Position numbers and translations under genes: made by a program
Notes under the pieces: generated by a model
Seen by the model: the letters and a program-made list of their open reading frames with translations, nothing else
What the model was told of the DNA's origin: nothing
Database searches by the model: none
In this document: in pieces, positions 1-8,261 of the stretch
How positions within the stretch are numbered: the stretch's first letter is position 1
How the letters are laid out: every line of letters begins with the position of its first letter
DNA from: Caryophanales bacterium UBA3620
Lineage (GTDB): Bacteria > Bacillota_I > Bacilli_A > RF39 > UBA660
Direction of reading: 5' to 3'
Assembly: GCA_002375205.1 (NCBI GenBank)
Contig: DFLL01000019.1
Location: forward strand, 1-29,838
Length of the DNA stretch: 29,838 nt

Positions 1-786
1 AGATGGTCCTACTTCTGCTCCTTGTCCAGGAACATTTAGTCTTTCAGCACATAAATCAATTAGTTTTTGTTTTCCTACTATATATCCACCATTAGAAGCA
101 ACTGCTCCTCCTAAATTCTTGATAAGAGAGCCAACAGAAATATCTACTCCTACTTCATTAGGTTCTTTTGTACTTACAAGTTCACAATAACAGTTATCAA
201 CCATAATTATAACTTCTTTATCTACTTCTCTAATAGTCTTAACTACTCTTTCTATTTTATCAATACTAATACTATCTCTCGTAGAATATCCTTTACTTCT
301 TTGAATAGCAATCATCTTTATTTTATCTTCTTTAAGTACTTTTTTTATTTCTTCATAATCAAAGTCATTATTAATTAAATCTATTTGTTGATATTTAACA
401 TTATAACTCTTTAAAGAAGATGGATTATCATTAAAACCAATTACTGAGTCTAAAGTATCATATGGTTTACCACTTATGGATAAAAGAGTATCCCCTGGTC
501 TTAGTAGAGCAAATAAACATGTACTAATAGCATGAGTACCAGAAATAAACTGACTACGGACAAGAGAAGCTTCTGCTTTAAATATTGAAGCATATACTCC
601 TTCGATTTTATCTCTACCTATATCATTATATCCATAACCAGTAGTACCATTTAAATCACTTTCACAAATATTATTGTGGGTAAAAGCATCAAGTACTTTT
701 CTACTGTTATATTCTTCTATTTCTTCTACTACATCAAATACCTCTTTTAAGTCCTCTTTAGAACTTTTTATAATACTATCTAACAT
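1..786 (-). CDS. Methionine gamma-lyase-like PLP enzyme (aluminium resistance protein/YnbB family), C-terminus off the window
   Basis: This is an open frame of 262 codons with no stop before the window edge, so the C-terminal part is missing. It starts with ATG at 784-786, overlapping the end of the upstream dehydrogenase gene by 7 bases, which implies translational coupling. Family landmarks seen are GTTGYGYND near residue 57, the QRSKGYSTR block, DNCYCE, and GSLIKNLGG with the probable PLP lysine near residue 223. These order and space as in the YnbB/aluminium resistance group of Cys/Met-metabolism fold-type I PLP enzymes. Family members are annotated as methionine gamma-lyase-like, but the true substrate is not well established. 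In most homologues the DNCY motif is followed by G; here it is C. It is the last visible gene of the comEA-led minus-strand series. The fold assignment is firm, the reaction less so. Confidence 0.85.
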   Translation of the reverse strand, partial: MLDSIIKSSKEDLKEVFDVVEEIEEYNSRKVLDAFTHNNICESDLNGTTGYGYNDIGRDKIEGVYASIFKAEASLVRSQFISGTHAISTCLFALLRPGDTLLSISGKPYDTLDSVIGFNDNPSSLKSYNVKYQQIDLINNDFDYEEIKKVLKEDKIKMIAIQRSKGYSTRDSISIDKIERVVKTIREVDKEVIIMVDNCYCELVSTKEPNEVGVDISVGSLIKNLGGAVASNGGYIVGKQKLIDLCAERLNVPGQGAEVGPS

Positions 787-1514
787 CTTTTACCACCATC
801 TATTCTTATAACACTATTATTTATATAACTTGCTTCATCACTAATTAAGAATTTAACTAAACTAGCTATTTCTTCAGGATCTGCAAATCTTTCTAGTAAT
901 ATTTTTTCTTTTTCACTATTTATAAACTCTTTATCTAAATCTTTAGTCATTTCCGTATTAGTCCATCCTGGACATACAGTATTTACTCTAACATAAGGAG
1001 CAAAGTAATTAGCTAAATTACTAGATAGATTAATAAGCCCAGCTTTAGAAGCATCATAGTCTAATCCTTCAGGATACATCGTATCAATACCATTAGTAGA
1101 ACTAATATTAATAATTACCCCTTCTTTATTATCTTTCATCTTAAGTCCTATTTTCTTACTTAATAAGAAAGGAGCAACTAGATTTACTTCCAAAGTCTTT
1201 ATAAAATTCTCTTTAGTCTTATCCTCAAACACTGTATCAATTGCAATACCGGCATTATTAACTAGAATATCAATACTATTATACCTATTATAAATAGTAC
1301 TTAGCATACTATCTATGTCTTCTTCTTTAGATAAATCACATTTTACCATTAATACATCTCTATGATAAATACTATCTAGTTCTTCTTTTAACTTTAAAGC
1401 ATTATCATAACTATTATTGTAATGAATTATAACTTCGTAATCACTAGCTAATTTTCTTACTATTTCTCTTCCTATTCCTGAAGAAGAGCCTGTTACTAAA
1501 ACAACTTTTTTCAT
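780..1514 (-). CDS. Short-chain dehydrogenase/reductase (FabG-like)
   Basis: A 244-residue classical SDR, the usual length. The Rossmann glycine motif TGSSSGIG lies at residues 8-15, the structural NNAG at 86-89, the active-site Asn at 111, Ser at about 139, and the catalytic YDASK pair Tyr153/Lys157. The C-terminal CPGW and RIDGG motifs are also present. It should reduce a keto group or oxidise an alcohol with NAD(P)(H). FabG (3-oxoacyl-ACP reductase) is the nearest well-known relative, but there are no fatty-acid genes beside it, so the substrate is unknown. The ATG follows GGAG with a rather long 10-base spacing. It overlaps the YnbB-like gene and lies 51 bases below the second DUF1016 gene. 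Confidence 0.88.
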   Translation of the reverse strand: MKKVVLVTGSSSGIGREIVRKLASDYEVIIHYNNSYDNALKLKEELDSIYHRDVLMVKCDLSKEEDIDSMLSTIYNRYNSIDILVNNAGIAIDTVFEDKTKENFIKTLEVNLVAPFLLSKKIGLKMKDNKEGVIINISSTNGIDTMYPEGLDYDASKAGLINLSSNLANYFAPYVRVNTVCPGWTNTEMTKDLDKEFINSEKEKILLERFADPEEIASLVKFLISDEASYINNSVIRIDGGKRC

Positions 1515-1565
1515 TTTTGGTCAACTCCAGTGATATTGTACTATTTTTTTTAGAAAAAATCTATA

Positions 1566-2453
1566 CTAAATTACTAATTCGTATTCTTTAGATATAATTC
1601 TAGGATCACTTGAGTATTCAATTAAATATTTATTATCTTTCTTAGAAATTATTATACCTATTGTTTTATCTTGAGTTATTGTCTTCATATTCTTATCAAT
1701 GTAGTTCATATATACCTCAATTTGTCCTATATACTCTTTTTTTAACTTGGTAGTTTTTAATTCTACTACTACAAAACAGTTATAAATATAGTTAAATAGT
1801 AATATATCAATATAATTATAGGTGTCTCCTATTTTTATTTTGTATTCACTATCTATAAATGTAAAACCAGTACCTAATTCTTTTAAGAATGATGGAATAT
1901 CTTCCAAGATTAATTTTTGCAATGTCTTTTCCTTAATTACTTCAATATTATTAGGATTATGAATAATTACGGGATCCTTTACATAGTCTACTAAATTAGG
2001 TTTTTCATTTTTAATTATTTTATTTTTAGTCTCTTCTGGTAATCTTTCATATTCTTTATTTTTTATTCTAGAACGCAATTCTCTCACTGATAAATTTTGT
2101 GTTTCAGTTAATTTAATATAATAATTTATTTCTTTTATATCACTAAATTTTAATATTTCATCATAATGACTCCAAGTCATTTGTCTCGACAATGTCGAGA
2201 CTTTTTTAAATAATAAGTAAAATTTTCTATATTTAAATAGACTTTTAGTACTGTAGCCTTTTCCTAATTCCGATGTTAATTTTTTAGAATATTCTTTTAT
2301 TATACCTTCACCATATTGTTTTCCTGCCTTACTTAAAAGTTTACCTACTTCATAATATGTATTAACTTTATTTCTTTCTTTTGAATAGTCTTTTACTTTT
2401 TCATATATTTCATTATCAATTAATTTTTGTTTTATTTCAATATAGTAATTCAT
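1566..2453 (-). CDS. DUF1016 (YhcG-type) PDDEXK nuclease domain protein, copy 1
   Basis: A 295-residue protein with the two-part DUF1016 layout. The N-terminal helical region (about 20-130) holds GKGYSTKSLFKYRKFY and the TWSHYDEIL block. The C-terminal PDDEXK-like domain (about 175-290) has GTGFTFI, the acidic YIDILLFN strand, VVVELK (the ExK pair), GQIEVYMNYID and TIGIIIS. The normal PD is ID here, but the metal-binding D and the E-x-K are kept, so nuclease activity is plausible. Biological roles of the family are poorly known. Start is ATG with GGAG 10 bases upstream. It lies 24 bases below copy 2 and looks co-transcribed with comEC. A perfect DNA hairpin sits inside the coding region at codons 85-91. 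Confidence 0.85.
   Translation of the reverse strand: MNYYIEIKQKLIDNEIYEKVKDYSKERNKVNTYYEVGKLLSKAGKQYGEGIIKEYSKKLTSELGKGYSTKSLFKYRKFYLLFKKVSTLSRQMTWSHYDEILKFSDIKEINYYIKLTETQNLSVRELRSRIKNKEYERLPEETKNKIIKNEKPNLVDYVKDPVIIHNPNNIEVIKEKTLQKLILEDIPSFLKELGTGFTFIDSEYKIKIGDTYNYIDILLFNYIYNCFVVVELKTTKLKKEYIGQIEVYMNYIDKNMKTITQDKTIGIIISKKDNKYLIEYSSDPRIISKEYELVI
2183..2201. repeat. Intragenic perfect palindrome in DUF1016 copy 1
   Basis: Stem GTCTCGAC, loop AAT, stem GTCGAGAC: eight perfect base pairs around a three-base loop. It falls in the coding sequence between the helical domain and the SHY block (codons 85-91). The core CTCGACAATGTCGAG recurs in the neighbouring DUF1016 gene with a single base change. 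Confidence 0.8.
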
Positions 2454-2477
2454 TTGTTTATTTCTCCTTTTATTATT

Positions 2478-3497
2478 TTATAATAATTTGATATTTTTCT
2501 TCTCATTTTCAATTACATCAATTAATTCTTTTTCACTTGGAATTGTTAATCTAAACTCAGATGAAAATATTGTTGTATTATCTTCTGGTAAAGTGTATTT
2601 AACTACTGTTTCATTTTTATCAGTGGAAAGTAATATTCCTATTGTTTTATTTTCACTTTCACTTTTTATTTCTCTATCATAATAATTAACGTACATTTGC
2701 ATTTGCCCAATATCTTTATGAGTAACTTTGCCTATCTTTAAATCTATTATTACAAAGCATTTTAATATTCTATTATAAAAGACTAAATCAGGATAGAAAT
2801 GCTCAGTACCCATTGTAATTTTAACTTGATTTCCAACAAAGGTAAAACCCTTACCTAGTTCTAACAAAAATTCTTTTAAGTGCTCTAAAATATTTTTTTC
2901 TAAATCTGTTTCAAGATAACTTGTATTTTCTTTTATATCTAAAAATTCTAATACGAATGGATCTTTTATAATGTCTTTTCCATCATAAATTCTATGTCCT
3001 TTAGTAGATAATTCTAATAATCCTGTTTTATCTTTTGTGTTTGCAAGTCTTTCATAAAGTAATGTTGTTCTTTGTCTTTGTAATTCTCTTACATCCCAAT
3101 TAGAATTAATGCATTCATGCATATAAAAATCTCTTTTTTCCTTTTCTTTTATTCTGATTAATTCAAAATAATGTGATATACTTAATTCGCTCGACAATGT
3201 TGAGCGAATTGGAAAATACATATAAAACTGTCTCATTTTTCTCAAATTTTGAATTGAAAAGCCTTTTCCGTAATGGTATGTTAATTTCTTAGATATCCCT
3301 TCGATTAATAAATCTCCATATTTTGCACGGGTACTCCCTCCTTGCTTTTCAATAATAGCCTTTACTATATTCCAATATAAATAAATCATTTCGGTATTAA
3401 CTACTCTATAAACTTTATTTCTACTTTGTTCTACTAGTAATCTTATATTTTCATATAATTTACTAATTTCATTATCATTTATTATTTCTTTTTTCAT
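2478..3497 (-). CDS. DUF1016 (YhcG-type) PDDEXK nuclease domain protein, copy 2
   Basis: A 339-residue relative of the next gene but clearly diverged from it. N-terminal helical region (about 1-150) with RAKYGDLLIEGISKKL, GKGFSIQNLRKMRQFY and SISHYFELIRI. C-terminal nuclease-like domain (about 180-325) with GKGFTFVGNQ, FYPDLVFYN, VIIDLK, GQMQMYVNYYD and TIGILLS. The PD is intact while ExK reads DLK, which I believe is a common variant in YhcG proteins. ATG start with AAAGGAAA upstream. Only one base separates it from the comEC stop codon, so it is almost certainly in the competence operon. This copy follows the usual family pattern more closely than copy 1. A 12-bp hairpin lies inside the coding region at codons 96-105. 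Confidence 0.88.
   Translation of the reverse strand: MKKEIINDNEISKLYENIRLLVEQSRNKVYRVVNTEMIYLYWNIVKAIIEKQGGSTRAKYGDLLIEGISKKLTYHYGKGFSIQNLRKMRQFYMYFPIRSTLSSELSISHYFELIRIKEKEKRDFYMHECINSNWDVRELQRQRTTLLYERLANTKDKTGLLELSTKGHRIYDGKDIIKDPFVLEFLDIKENTSYLETDLEKNILEHLKEFLLELGKGFTFVGNQVKITMGTEHFYPDLVFYNRILKCFVIIDLKIGKVTHKDIGQMQMYVNYYDREIKSESENKTIGILLSTDKNETVVKYTLPEDNTTIFSSEFRLTIPSEKELIDVIENEKKNIKLL
3184..3210. repeat. Intragenic palindrome in DUF1016 copy 2
   Basis: A 12-bp stem (3184-3195 with 3199-3210, one G-T pair) and a three-base AAT loop. Outer arms AATTCGCTC/GAGCGAATT, inner GAC/GTT. Loop, inner stem and position in the protein (just before the SHY motif) match the hairpin in copy 1, while the outer arms differ. 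Confidence 0.8.
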
Positions 3498-3498
3498 T

Positions 3499-5535
3499 TT
3501 ATTTTCCTTTTATTTTTTTCTTTATTATTACTTTGTTTTTATTAAATTTAAAATTAACACTACCCATGATATCAGTACGATATATTTTTGATTTAGATAA
3601 GTTATTCAATACCTCAATATTTGGATGACCATAATAGTTATGTTCTCCTACTGATATAGAAGATATCTTAGGATTAATAGTATTTATAAAATTAGCCGAA
3701 CTACTTGTCTTAGAACCATGATGTCCTACTTTTAGAAAAGATATATCTTTTAAATTATATTTATCTAATAGATATTCTTCAGTAGCACTTGAGGCATCTC
3801 CCATAAAAAGAAATTTATATTTTAGATATTCAAAATAAATAATATTACTATTATCATTTTCATTATCAAATTCTTTATTGTTTAGAAAATATAGGTAATT
3901 ATCTTTTATATTTATTTTATCTATCTTATTAGAATAATTAATATTTTTATTTTTTAACTCTTTGATTAAGTCTTTTTCTAAGTCAGTAAATGAATCTTTA
4001 TTTAGAATTACTTTTTCTATTTTAAAGTTATCTATTAAAGAAATAGAACTTCCAATATGATCTTCATCACCGTGAGTAATTATTAGATAATTTATCTTCT
4101 TTATTCCTTTACTTTTTAAATATGAAATTATTTCGTTTTTTACTCTATAAACACTCTCACTTCCAGTATCAATAATGATATTACCTTTATTATTAGGAAA
4201 ACTTACTAGAAAAGAATCTCCCTCATCAACATCAAACATATTTATTTCGAGGTTATTATTAAAGTATGGTAATAAATTATGGATAAAGATAAGTATTATG
4301 ATTAGATAGAATCTTTTTCTATTTTTTAAGATATAAATAATTACTAAGTAATATAAAAATAGTAAAATAATATTTGGTTTAGATAGTATTAATTTAAAAA
4401 TATTGATATTACTTAAATATACTGATATTTTTTCTAAGATATTTGTTATTAAATATAATAAGTCATCTAATATTGGTATAAATAATGATAAGATACTAAG
4501 GGGTAATAATATTATGGATAGTATTGGTGTTAATAAGATATTTATAATGATACTTAAAATATTTATTTCATATGATATGTAGATAGTAATGGGCATTGAT
4601 ACTAAGAATGCTACTACTGCGATATAGGATATATTTACTACCTTCTTATTACTTTTGATATAGAAGATACTTAAAAAGAAAGATATTATATATGAATAAA
4701 TAAATCCTATATCATAAATGATAAAATGGTTAATGATTAGACAAATAGATAGTGTTAGTAGTAATATATCTATCTTTTTAATATTTAGATTAAAGATATC
4801 ATTTATAGTTAGTAGAATATATGTAATAGTACTACGAAGTAAAGATGATGAAAAAGATATTATTAAATATAATAATAGAAAGATATCACTTATGATATAT
4901 TTTAGTCTTTTATTATAAGAAACTTTATTTAGATAATAATATAAAATACTTATTATTAGATTAATATGCATACCTGAGGCACTAAATAAATGGGATATTC
5001 CAAGTGTTCTGTAATTATTTTTAATATCGTTATCTAGTGTATTATTGCCTAACAATAGAGTACTTATATAATCTTTTGATTTATAATTCTTTATTTTATT
5101 ATTAATAATATTTTTAATAGTATTTATAATTTTTTTATTGTTTTCTAATTTGTCAACTTTATCTGCCTTTACTATATAATAGATTTTTTTATGATAGAGA
5201 TATTTTTGATAATCAAAAGTATTAAAGTTAGTACTAGATTTTGGTTTAAAGATAGTACCTGTTACTTTTAATTTGTCTCCGATATTTAAACTATTAAATA
5301 CTAATGATTCATAATTATAATAGATAATTATTTCTTCTTTAGCTTTTAAATTAATAATAAGATTATTATCTTTTATTTTATATGATTTTACTGTGCCAAT
5401 AAAGGTATTATCTTTTTCACTATATTTAGATTTAAAAGGATAGTAACTAGTATATAAATAAGAAAAAAGAAGAAGCGTTAAAGCTAATATTTTAAATATA
5501 TATTTAGACTGTAATATAATCTTTAATCTTCTCAA
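3499..5535 (-). CDS. comEC: ComEC/Rec2 DNA-uptake channel
   Basis: A 678-residue polytopic membrane protein. The order is an N-terminal TM pair, a soluble OB-like/DUF4131 region (about 40-135), the multi-TM competence domain (about 150-415; SHLFSASGMHINLI is the typical entry motif) and a C-terminal metallo-beta-lactamase-like domain. In the last, THGDEDH at about 487-493, the preceding IIDTGS strand, MGDAS and GHHGSKTS near 605 are the metal-site motifs, all retained. In the family it forms the inner-membrane channel for single-stranded DNA, and the C-terminal domain is proposed to degrade the non-transported strand. The ATG overlaps comEA by 32 bases. The gene looks intact, so natural transformation is possible, though no other competence genes are in the window. 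Confidence 0.93.
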   Translation of the reverse strand: MRRLKIILQSKYIFKILALTLLLFSYLYTSYYPFKSKYSEKDNTFIGTVKSYKIKDNNLIINLKAKEEIIIYYNYESLVFNSLNIGDKLKVTGTIFKPKSSTNFNTFDYQKYLYHKKIYYIVKADKVDKLENNKKIINTIKNIINNKIKNYKSKDYISTLLLGNNTLDNDIKNNYRTLGISHLFSASGMHINLIISILYYYLNKVSYNKRLKYIISDIFLLLYLIISFSSSLLRSTITYILLTINDIFNLNIKKIDILLLTLSICLIINHFIIYDIGFIYSYIISFFLSIFYIKSNKKVVNISYIAVVAFLVSMPITIYISYEINILSIIINILLTPILSIILLPLSILSLFIPILDDLLYLITNILEKISVYLSNINIFKLILSKPNIILLFLYYLVIIYILKNRKRFYLIIILIFIHNLLPYFNNNLEINMFDVDEGDSFLVSFPNNKGNIIIDTGSESVYRVKNEIISYLKSKGIKKINYLIITHGDEDHIGSSISLIDNFKIEKVILNKDSFTDLEKDLIKELKNKNINYSNKIDKINIKDNYLYFLNNKEFDNENDNSNIIYFEYLKYKFLFMGDASSATEEYLLDKYNLKDISFLKVGHHGSKTSSSANFINTINPKISSISVGEHNYYGHPNIEVLNNLSKSKIYRTDIMGSVNFKFNKNKVIIKKKIKGK

Positions 5536-6154
5536 AGATAGCTTCTCCTATTCCGGATACTTCTTTAATACTATCGATACTAGTAAAGTTACCATTTTTA
5601 GTACGATATTCGATTATTGATTTAGCTTTAGCTTCTCCAAGACCTTGTAAGGTCATCAACTCTTCAATACTAGCAGTATTTATATTTACTAAACTTGATG
5701 TATTATCTTCATTGGATGATTCATTTATACAAGCATCATTTGTTATATAAGGGCAATCACAAATGCATACTTCAGATTTATATTTTTCTAATACTTCTTC
5801 TTTGGAATAAATAACGATAGTCATTTCGTCAGTTACTATTTTAGCTAGATTTATATTAGATGTATCTGCGGTTTCGGTTAAACCACCTGCCATGTTTATA
5901 ACATCATTAACTCTTTTACCGTTTTCAACTTCATATACACCAGGATTATTCACATTTCCTTTAATATCCACAATTACAGTAGATACTTCTTTTTTCTTTT
6001 CTTCTATAGGTAGTTCTTCTTCTTTCTTTTCTTCTTTCTCTTTAAAAATATCAACGGTTTCTTCATTTGATTCTTTATTGTTTTTGTATAAAACAAAGAT
6101 AGTTCCTCCTAATAGGATGGAAATACCTATTAAAACTAATATAACTTTTTTCAC
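5504..6154 (-). CDS. comEA: ComEA, membrane-anchored DNA receptor with SLBB and helix-hairpin-helix domains
   Basis: 216 residues. One N-terminal TM helix (about 4-22), an acidic/lysine-rich linker, an SLBB domain (about 59-118: VDIKGNVNNPGVYEV to NLAKIV), a short Cys-rich linker, and a tandem helix-hairpin-helix DNA-binding domain (156-216: NINTASIEELMTLQGLG and EVSGIG). Family role: binds incoming double-stranded DNA outside the membrane and hands it to ComEC. It starts with GTG at 6152-6154; AAAGGAG sits four bases upstream and there is no nearby ATG. The linker Cys130, Cys132, Cys134 and Cys142 are not a usual ComEA feature. First gene of the operon, with its own promoter. Confidence 0.93.
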   Translation of the reverse strand: MKKVILVLIGISILLGGTIFVLYKNNKESNEETVDIFKEKEEKKEEELPIEEKKKEVSTVIVDIKGNVNNPGVYEVENGKRVNDVINMAGGLTETADTSNINLAKIVTDEMTIVIYSKEEVLEKYKSEVCICDCPYITNDACINESSNEDNTSSLVNINTASIEELMTLQGLGEAKAKSIIEYRTKNGNFTSIDSIKEVSGIGEAIFEKIKDYITV

Positions 6155-6189
6155 TTTTCTCCTTTCCGTTCTCTATTTTGTAATTATTT

Positions 6190-6218
6190 ATTATAATCAT
6201 TAATTTGTTTGTAGTCAA
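6190..6218 (-). promoter_or_regulatory. SigA-type promoter of the comEA operon
   Basis: On the minus strand, -35 TTGACT (6218-6213), 17-base spacer, -10 TATAAT (6195-6190). It points into comEA. Its -35 box lies 10 bases from the -35 box of the divergent yigZ promoter. Confidence 0.75.
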
Positions 6219-6228
6219 GTGATTATAT

Positions 6229-6257
6229 TTGATTTTTTATTTTTTATATAGTAAAAT
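6229..6257 (+). promoter_or_regulatory. SigA-type promoter of yigZ
   Basis: -35 TTGATT (6229-6234), 17-base spacer, -10 TAAAAT (6252-6257). Predicted transcription starts near 6264, so only the ATG at 6274, with GGTGA five bases upstream, is usable. The upstream in-frame TTG and ATGs fall in or just after the promoter. Confidence 0.65.
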
Positions 6258-6273
6258 GATGTTGGTGAGTTAT

Positions 6274-6846
6274 ATGTTTAGTATTAAGAATAATGATAAA
6301 TATGAATATATAGAAAAAAACTCTAAATTTATTTCATTAATATTTAGAGTTTATAGTAAAGATGAAGTTAATTTTTATTTAGATAAAATAAAAAAGGAAT
6401 ATGTGGGAGCAAGTCACTACTGCTACGGATATATTGTAGATAATGATATTAGAATGAATGATGATGGAGAACCTAGTGGTACTGCAGGAAGTCCTATTCT
6501 TAAACAAATTCAAAATAATAATTTAAATTATACTTTAATAATTGTAGTTCGTTATTTTGGTGGTATTAAACTGGGGGCAGGTCCTCTTACGAGAGCATAT
6601 GCTAAGGTATCTAGAGAAGTTATTAAGAATGATAATATTATCGAACTAGTTAAAGGATATGAAATAGATATTACATTTAATTATAATGATATTAAAAATA
6701 TTGATTATCTACTAAATAATAGTAAAATTATTAATAAAACATTTGACAATGATATTACTTATAATGCATATGTAACTAAAGAGATTTTAGACTTATTAGC
6801 TAATTATGATATCAAAATAAAAAAAGAAATATTTATTGAAAAATAA
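6274..6846 (+). CDS. yigZ: YigZ/IMPACT family protein
   Basis: 190 residues from the chosen start MFSIKNND. The N-terminal UPF0029 domain carries the family signature: GASHYCYGY, DDGEPSGTAGSPIL, VVRYFGGIKLGAGPLTRAY. The C-terminal ferredoxin-like domain ends at about 190. The exact biochemical role of bacterial YigZ is not settled; the eukaryotic relative IMPACT affects translational control. The start is fixed by GGTGA at 6264-6268 and by the promoter position. It is divergent from comEA and its stop abuts the stop of the convergent SPFH gene with no gap. Confidence 0.9.
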   Translation: MFSIKNNDKYEYIEKNSKFISLIFRVYSKDEVNFYLDKIKKEYVGASHYCYGYIVDNDIRMNDDGEPSGTAGSPILKQIQNNNLNYTLIIVVRYFGGIKLGAGPLTRAYAKVSREVIKNDNIIELVKGYEIDITFNYNDIKNIDYLLNNSKIINKTFDNDITYNAYVTKEILDLLANYDIKIKKEIFIEK

Positions 6847-7740
6847 TTATTTCTTTTTTTCTATCATTTCATTAATAACGGTTCCAAAAGATGCTACACC
6901 TTGTAAATTAGCAGGAACAATTATTTTAGTTGATTGACCATTGGCTACTTTTTCTAAAGCCTCATAACTCTTTAGAGTAAGTACTGAAGAATCAGCCCTA
7001 GCTTCTTTTAATAGTCTAATACCATCAGCTTCAGCTTGTTTCATTTTAAGTAGGGCTTCAGCTTCACCTTCAGCCATTTTTATTTGAGCTTCCTTATGTG
7101 CTTCAGCTTTTAATATAGCAGATTCTTTTTCTCCTTCAGCAATTAAAATACTAGATTTTTTTTCTCCTTCTGCTTGAAGTATTTTTTCTCTTCTTTCACG
7201 TTCTGCACGCATTTGCTTTTCCATAGCTTCTTGGATATCTCTTGGAGGTAAAATATTTTTTACTTCAACCCTATTTACTTTTATTCCCCAAGGGTCTGTT
7301 GCTTCATCTAGGATACTTCTCATTTTAGCGTTAATGATATCACGAGATGTTAATGTTTGGTCTAATTCTAACTCACCAATAATATTTCTTAAAGTAGTAG
7401 CGGTTAAATTTTCAATAGCATTAATGGGATCTTCTATTCCATAAGTGTATAGTTTTGCATCTGTTATTTGGAAATAAACAACAGTATCTATTTGCATTGT
7501 AACATTATCTTTTGTAATAACTGGTTGTGGGGCAAAATCTTTAACAATTTCTTTTAAAGAAACTTTATTTGATATTCTATCAATAAAAGGTACTTTAAAA
7601 TGTAATCCATTTGACCAAGTAGTCATGTAACTTCCTAATCTTTCAATAACATAGGCTTTAGCTTGAGGTACTACTTTTATACACGGTATTATAAATAATA
7701 CAACAAACACTAAAATTCCAATTAAAATTCCATATTCCAT
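6847..7740 (-). CDS. SPFH/band 7 (stomatin-like, QmcA-type) membrane protein
   Basis: 297 residues. One N-terminal TM helix (about 3-24), then the SPFH/PHB domain (about 25-185) with VIERLGSY, GLHFKVPFID, TLRNIIGELELD and PWGIKVNRVEVKNI. A long Ala/Glu/Lys-rich coiled coil follows (about 185-260; repeated AEGEKE and AEGEAEA), then a short tail. Such proteins oligomerise into membrane microdomain scaffolds and typically pair with NfeD, which is the gene two bases upstream here. Membrane-protein quality control or lipid-domain organisation is the likely area. Start ATG; the SD is weak, so coupling to nfeD translation is probable. Confidence 0.92.
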   Translation of the reverse strand: MEYGILIGILVFVVLFIIPCIKVVPQAKAYVIERLGSYMTTWSNGLHFKVPFIDRISNKVSLKEIVKDFAPQPVITKDNVTMQIDTVVYFQITDAKLYTYGIEDPINAIENLTATTLRNIIGELELDQTLTSRDIINAKMRSILDEATDPWGIKVNRVEVKNILPPRDIQEAMEKQMRAERERREKILQAEGEKKSSILIAEGEKESAILKAEAHKEAQIKMAEGEAEALLKMKQAEADGIRLLKEARADSSVLTLKSYEALEKVANGQSTKIIVPANLQGVASFGTVINEMIEKKK

Positions 7741-7742
7741 AA

Positions 7743-8159
7743 TTAATCACTTATCCTTTCAACATATAATTTTACACTATTAATTTTTACTACTTTAACT
7801 ACTTCTCCTTTATTAATACTATCATTTGAGTAAGCAGACCATCTTTTTCCATCAACTTTTACTTCTCCAATAGCATCTTTAGTAATATCTTCCGTAACAA
7901 TTCCTTTCATTCCGATTATTCGGTCTATATTAGTACTTACATTATTCTTTTTTATCTTGTTATATATCTTTTTACTTATAGGCATAAGTAATATTCCTAT
8001 TATTACAAATACTCCTATCTGGATATATAAATTATCGGTAAACATTGATACTACCATAGCTAAGATACTACTTATAACAAACCAAATACTTACTAAATTA
8101 ACTGTTACTACTTCAACTACTCCAAGTACTATTGCAATAATTAACCATACATAAAACAT
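7743..8159 (-). CDS. NfeD-family membrane protein with OB-fold
   Basis: 138 residues: about three TM segments in the first 65 residues (FYVWLIIAIVLGVVEVV, LVSIWFVISSILAMVVSMF, IQIGVFVIIGILLMPI). A C-terminal OB-like beta domain follows (about 80-135: GMKGIVTEDI, GEVKVDGKRWSAYS, GEVVKVVKINSVKLYVE). This is the short NfeD form without the serine protease domain. The WSA motif is typical. It pairs with the SPFH protein downstream, and the two are known to be functionally linked across bacteria. ATG start with AAGGTGG four bases upstream and a good promoter at 8200-8228. Confidence 0.9.
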   Translation of the reverse strand: MFYVWLIIAIVLGVVEVVTVNLVSIWFVISSILAMVVSMFTDNLYIQIGVFVIIGILLMPISKKIYNKIKKNNVSTNIDRIIGMKGIVTEDITKDAIGEVKVDGKRWSAYSNDSINKGEVVKVVKINSVKLYVERISD

Positions 8160-8199
8160 ACTACCACCTTACTTCATATTATTTTTTTCTTTCAAGAAT

Positions 8200-8228
8200 A
8201 TTATATCAAAACCATTTATTTTTATCAA
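8200..8228 (-). promoter_or_regulatory. Promoter of the nfeD-SPFH operon
   Basis: Minus strand: -35 TTGATA (8228-8223), 17-base spacer, -10 TATAAT (8205-8200) preceded by TGA, an extended -10. Confidence 0.72.
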
Positions 8229-8229
8229 T

Positions 8230-8256
8230 CTTTTAATAATACAATAATATTAAAAG
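8230..8256 (-). terminator. Possible weak terminator hairpin after the flippase gene
   Basis: CTTTTAATA and TATTAAAAG form a 9-bp all-AT stem apart from the closing C-G pair, with a nine-base loop. There is no U run after it, so it may only be an mRNA end or processing structure. Confidence 0.3.
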
Positions 8257-8261
8257 AAATC

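Noticed and set aside
1566..3497. Type I restriction-modification locus around the DUF1016 genes
   Set aside because: DUF1016 genes often sit near hsdRMS, but no methylase, specificity or helicase gene is in the window.
4718..4918. Plus-strand reading frame inside comEC
   Set aside because: No SD, antisense to conserved transmembrane coding; likewise the other short frames opposite ComEA, EcfA1, EcfA2, the flippase and the HAD gene.
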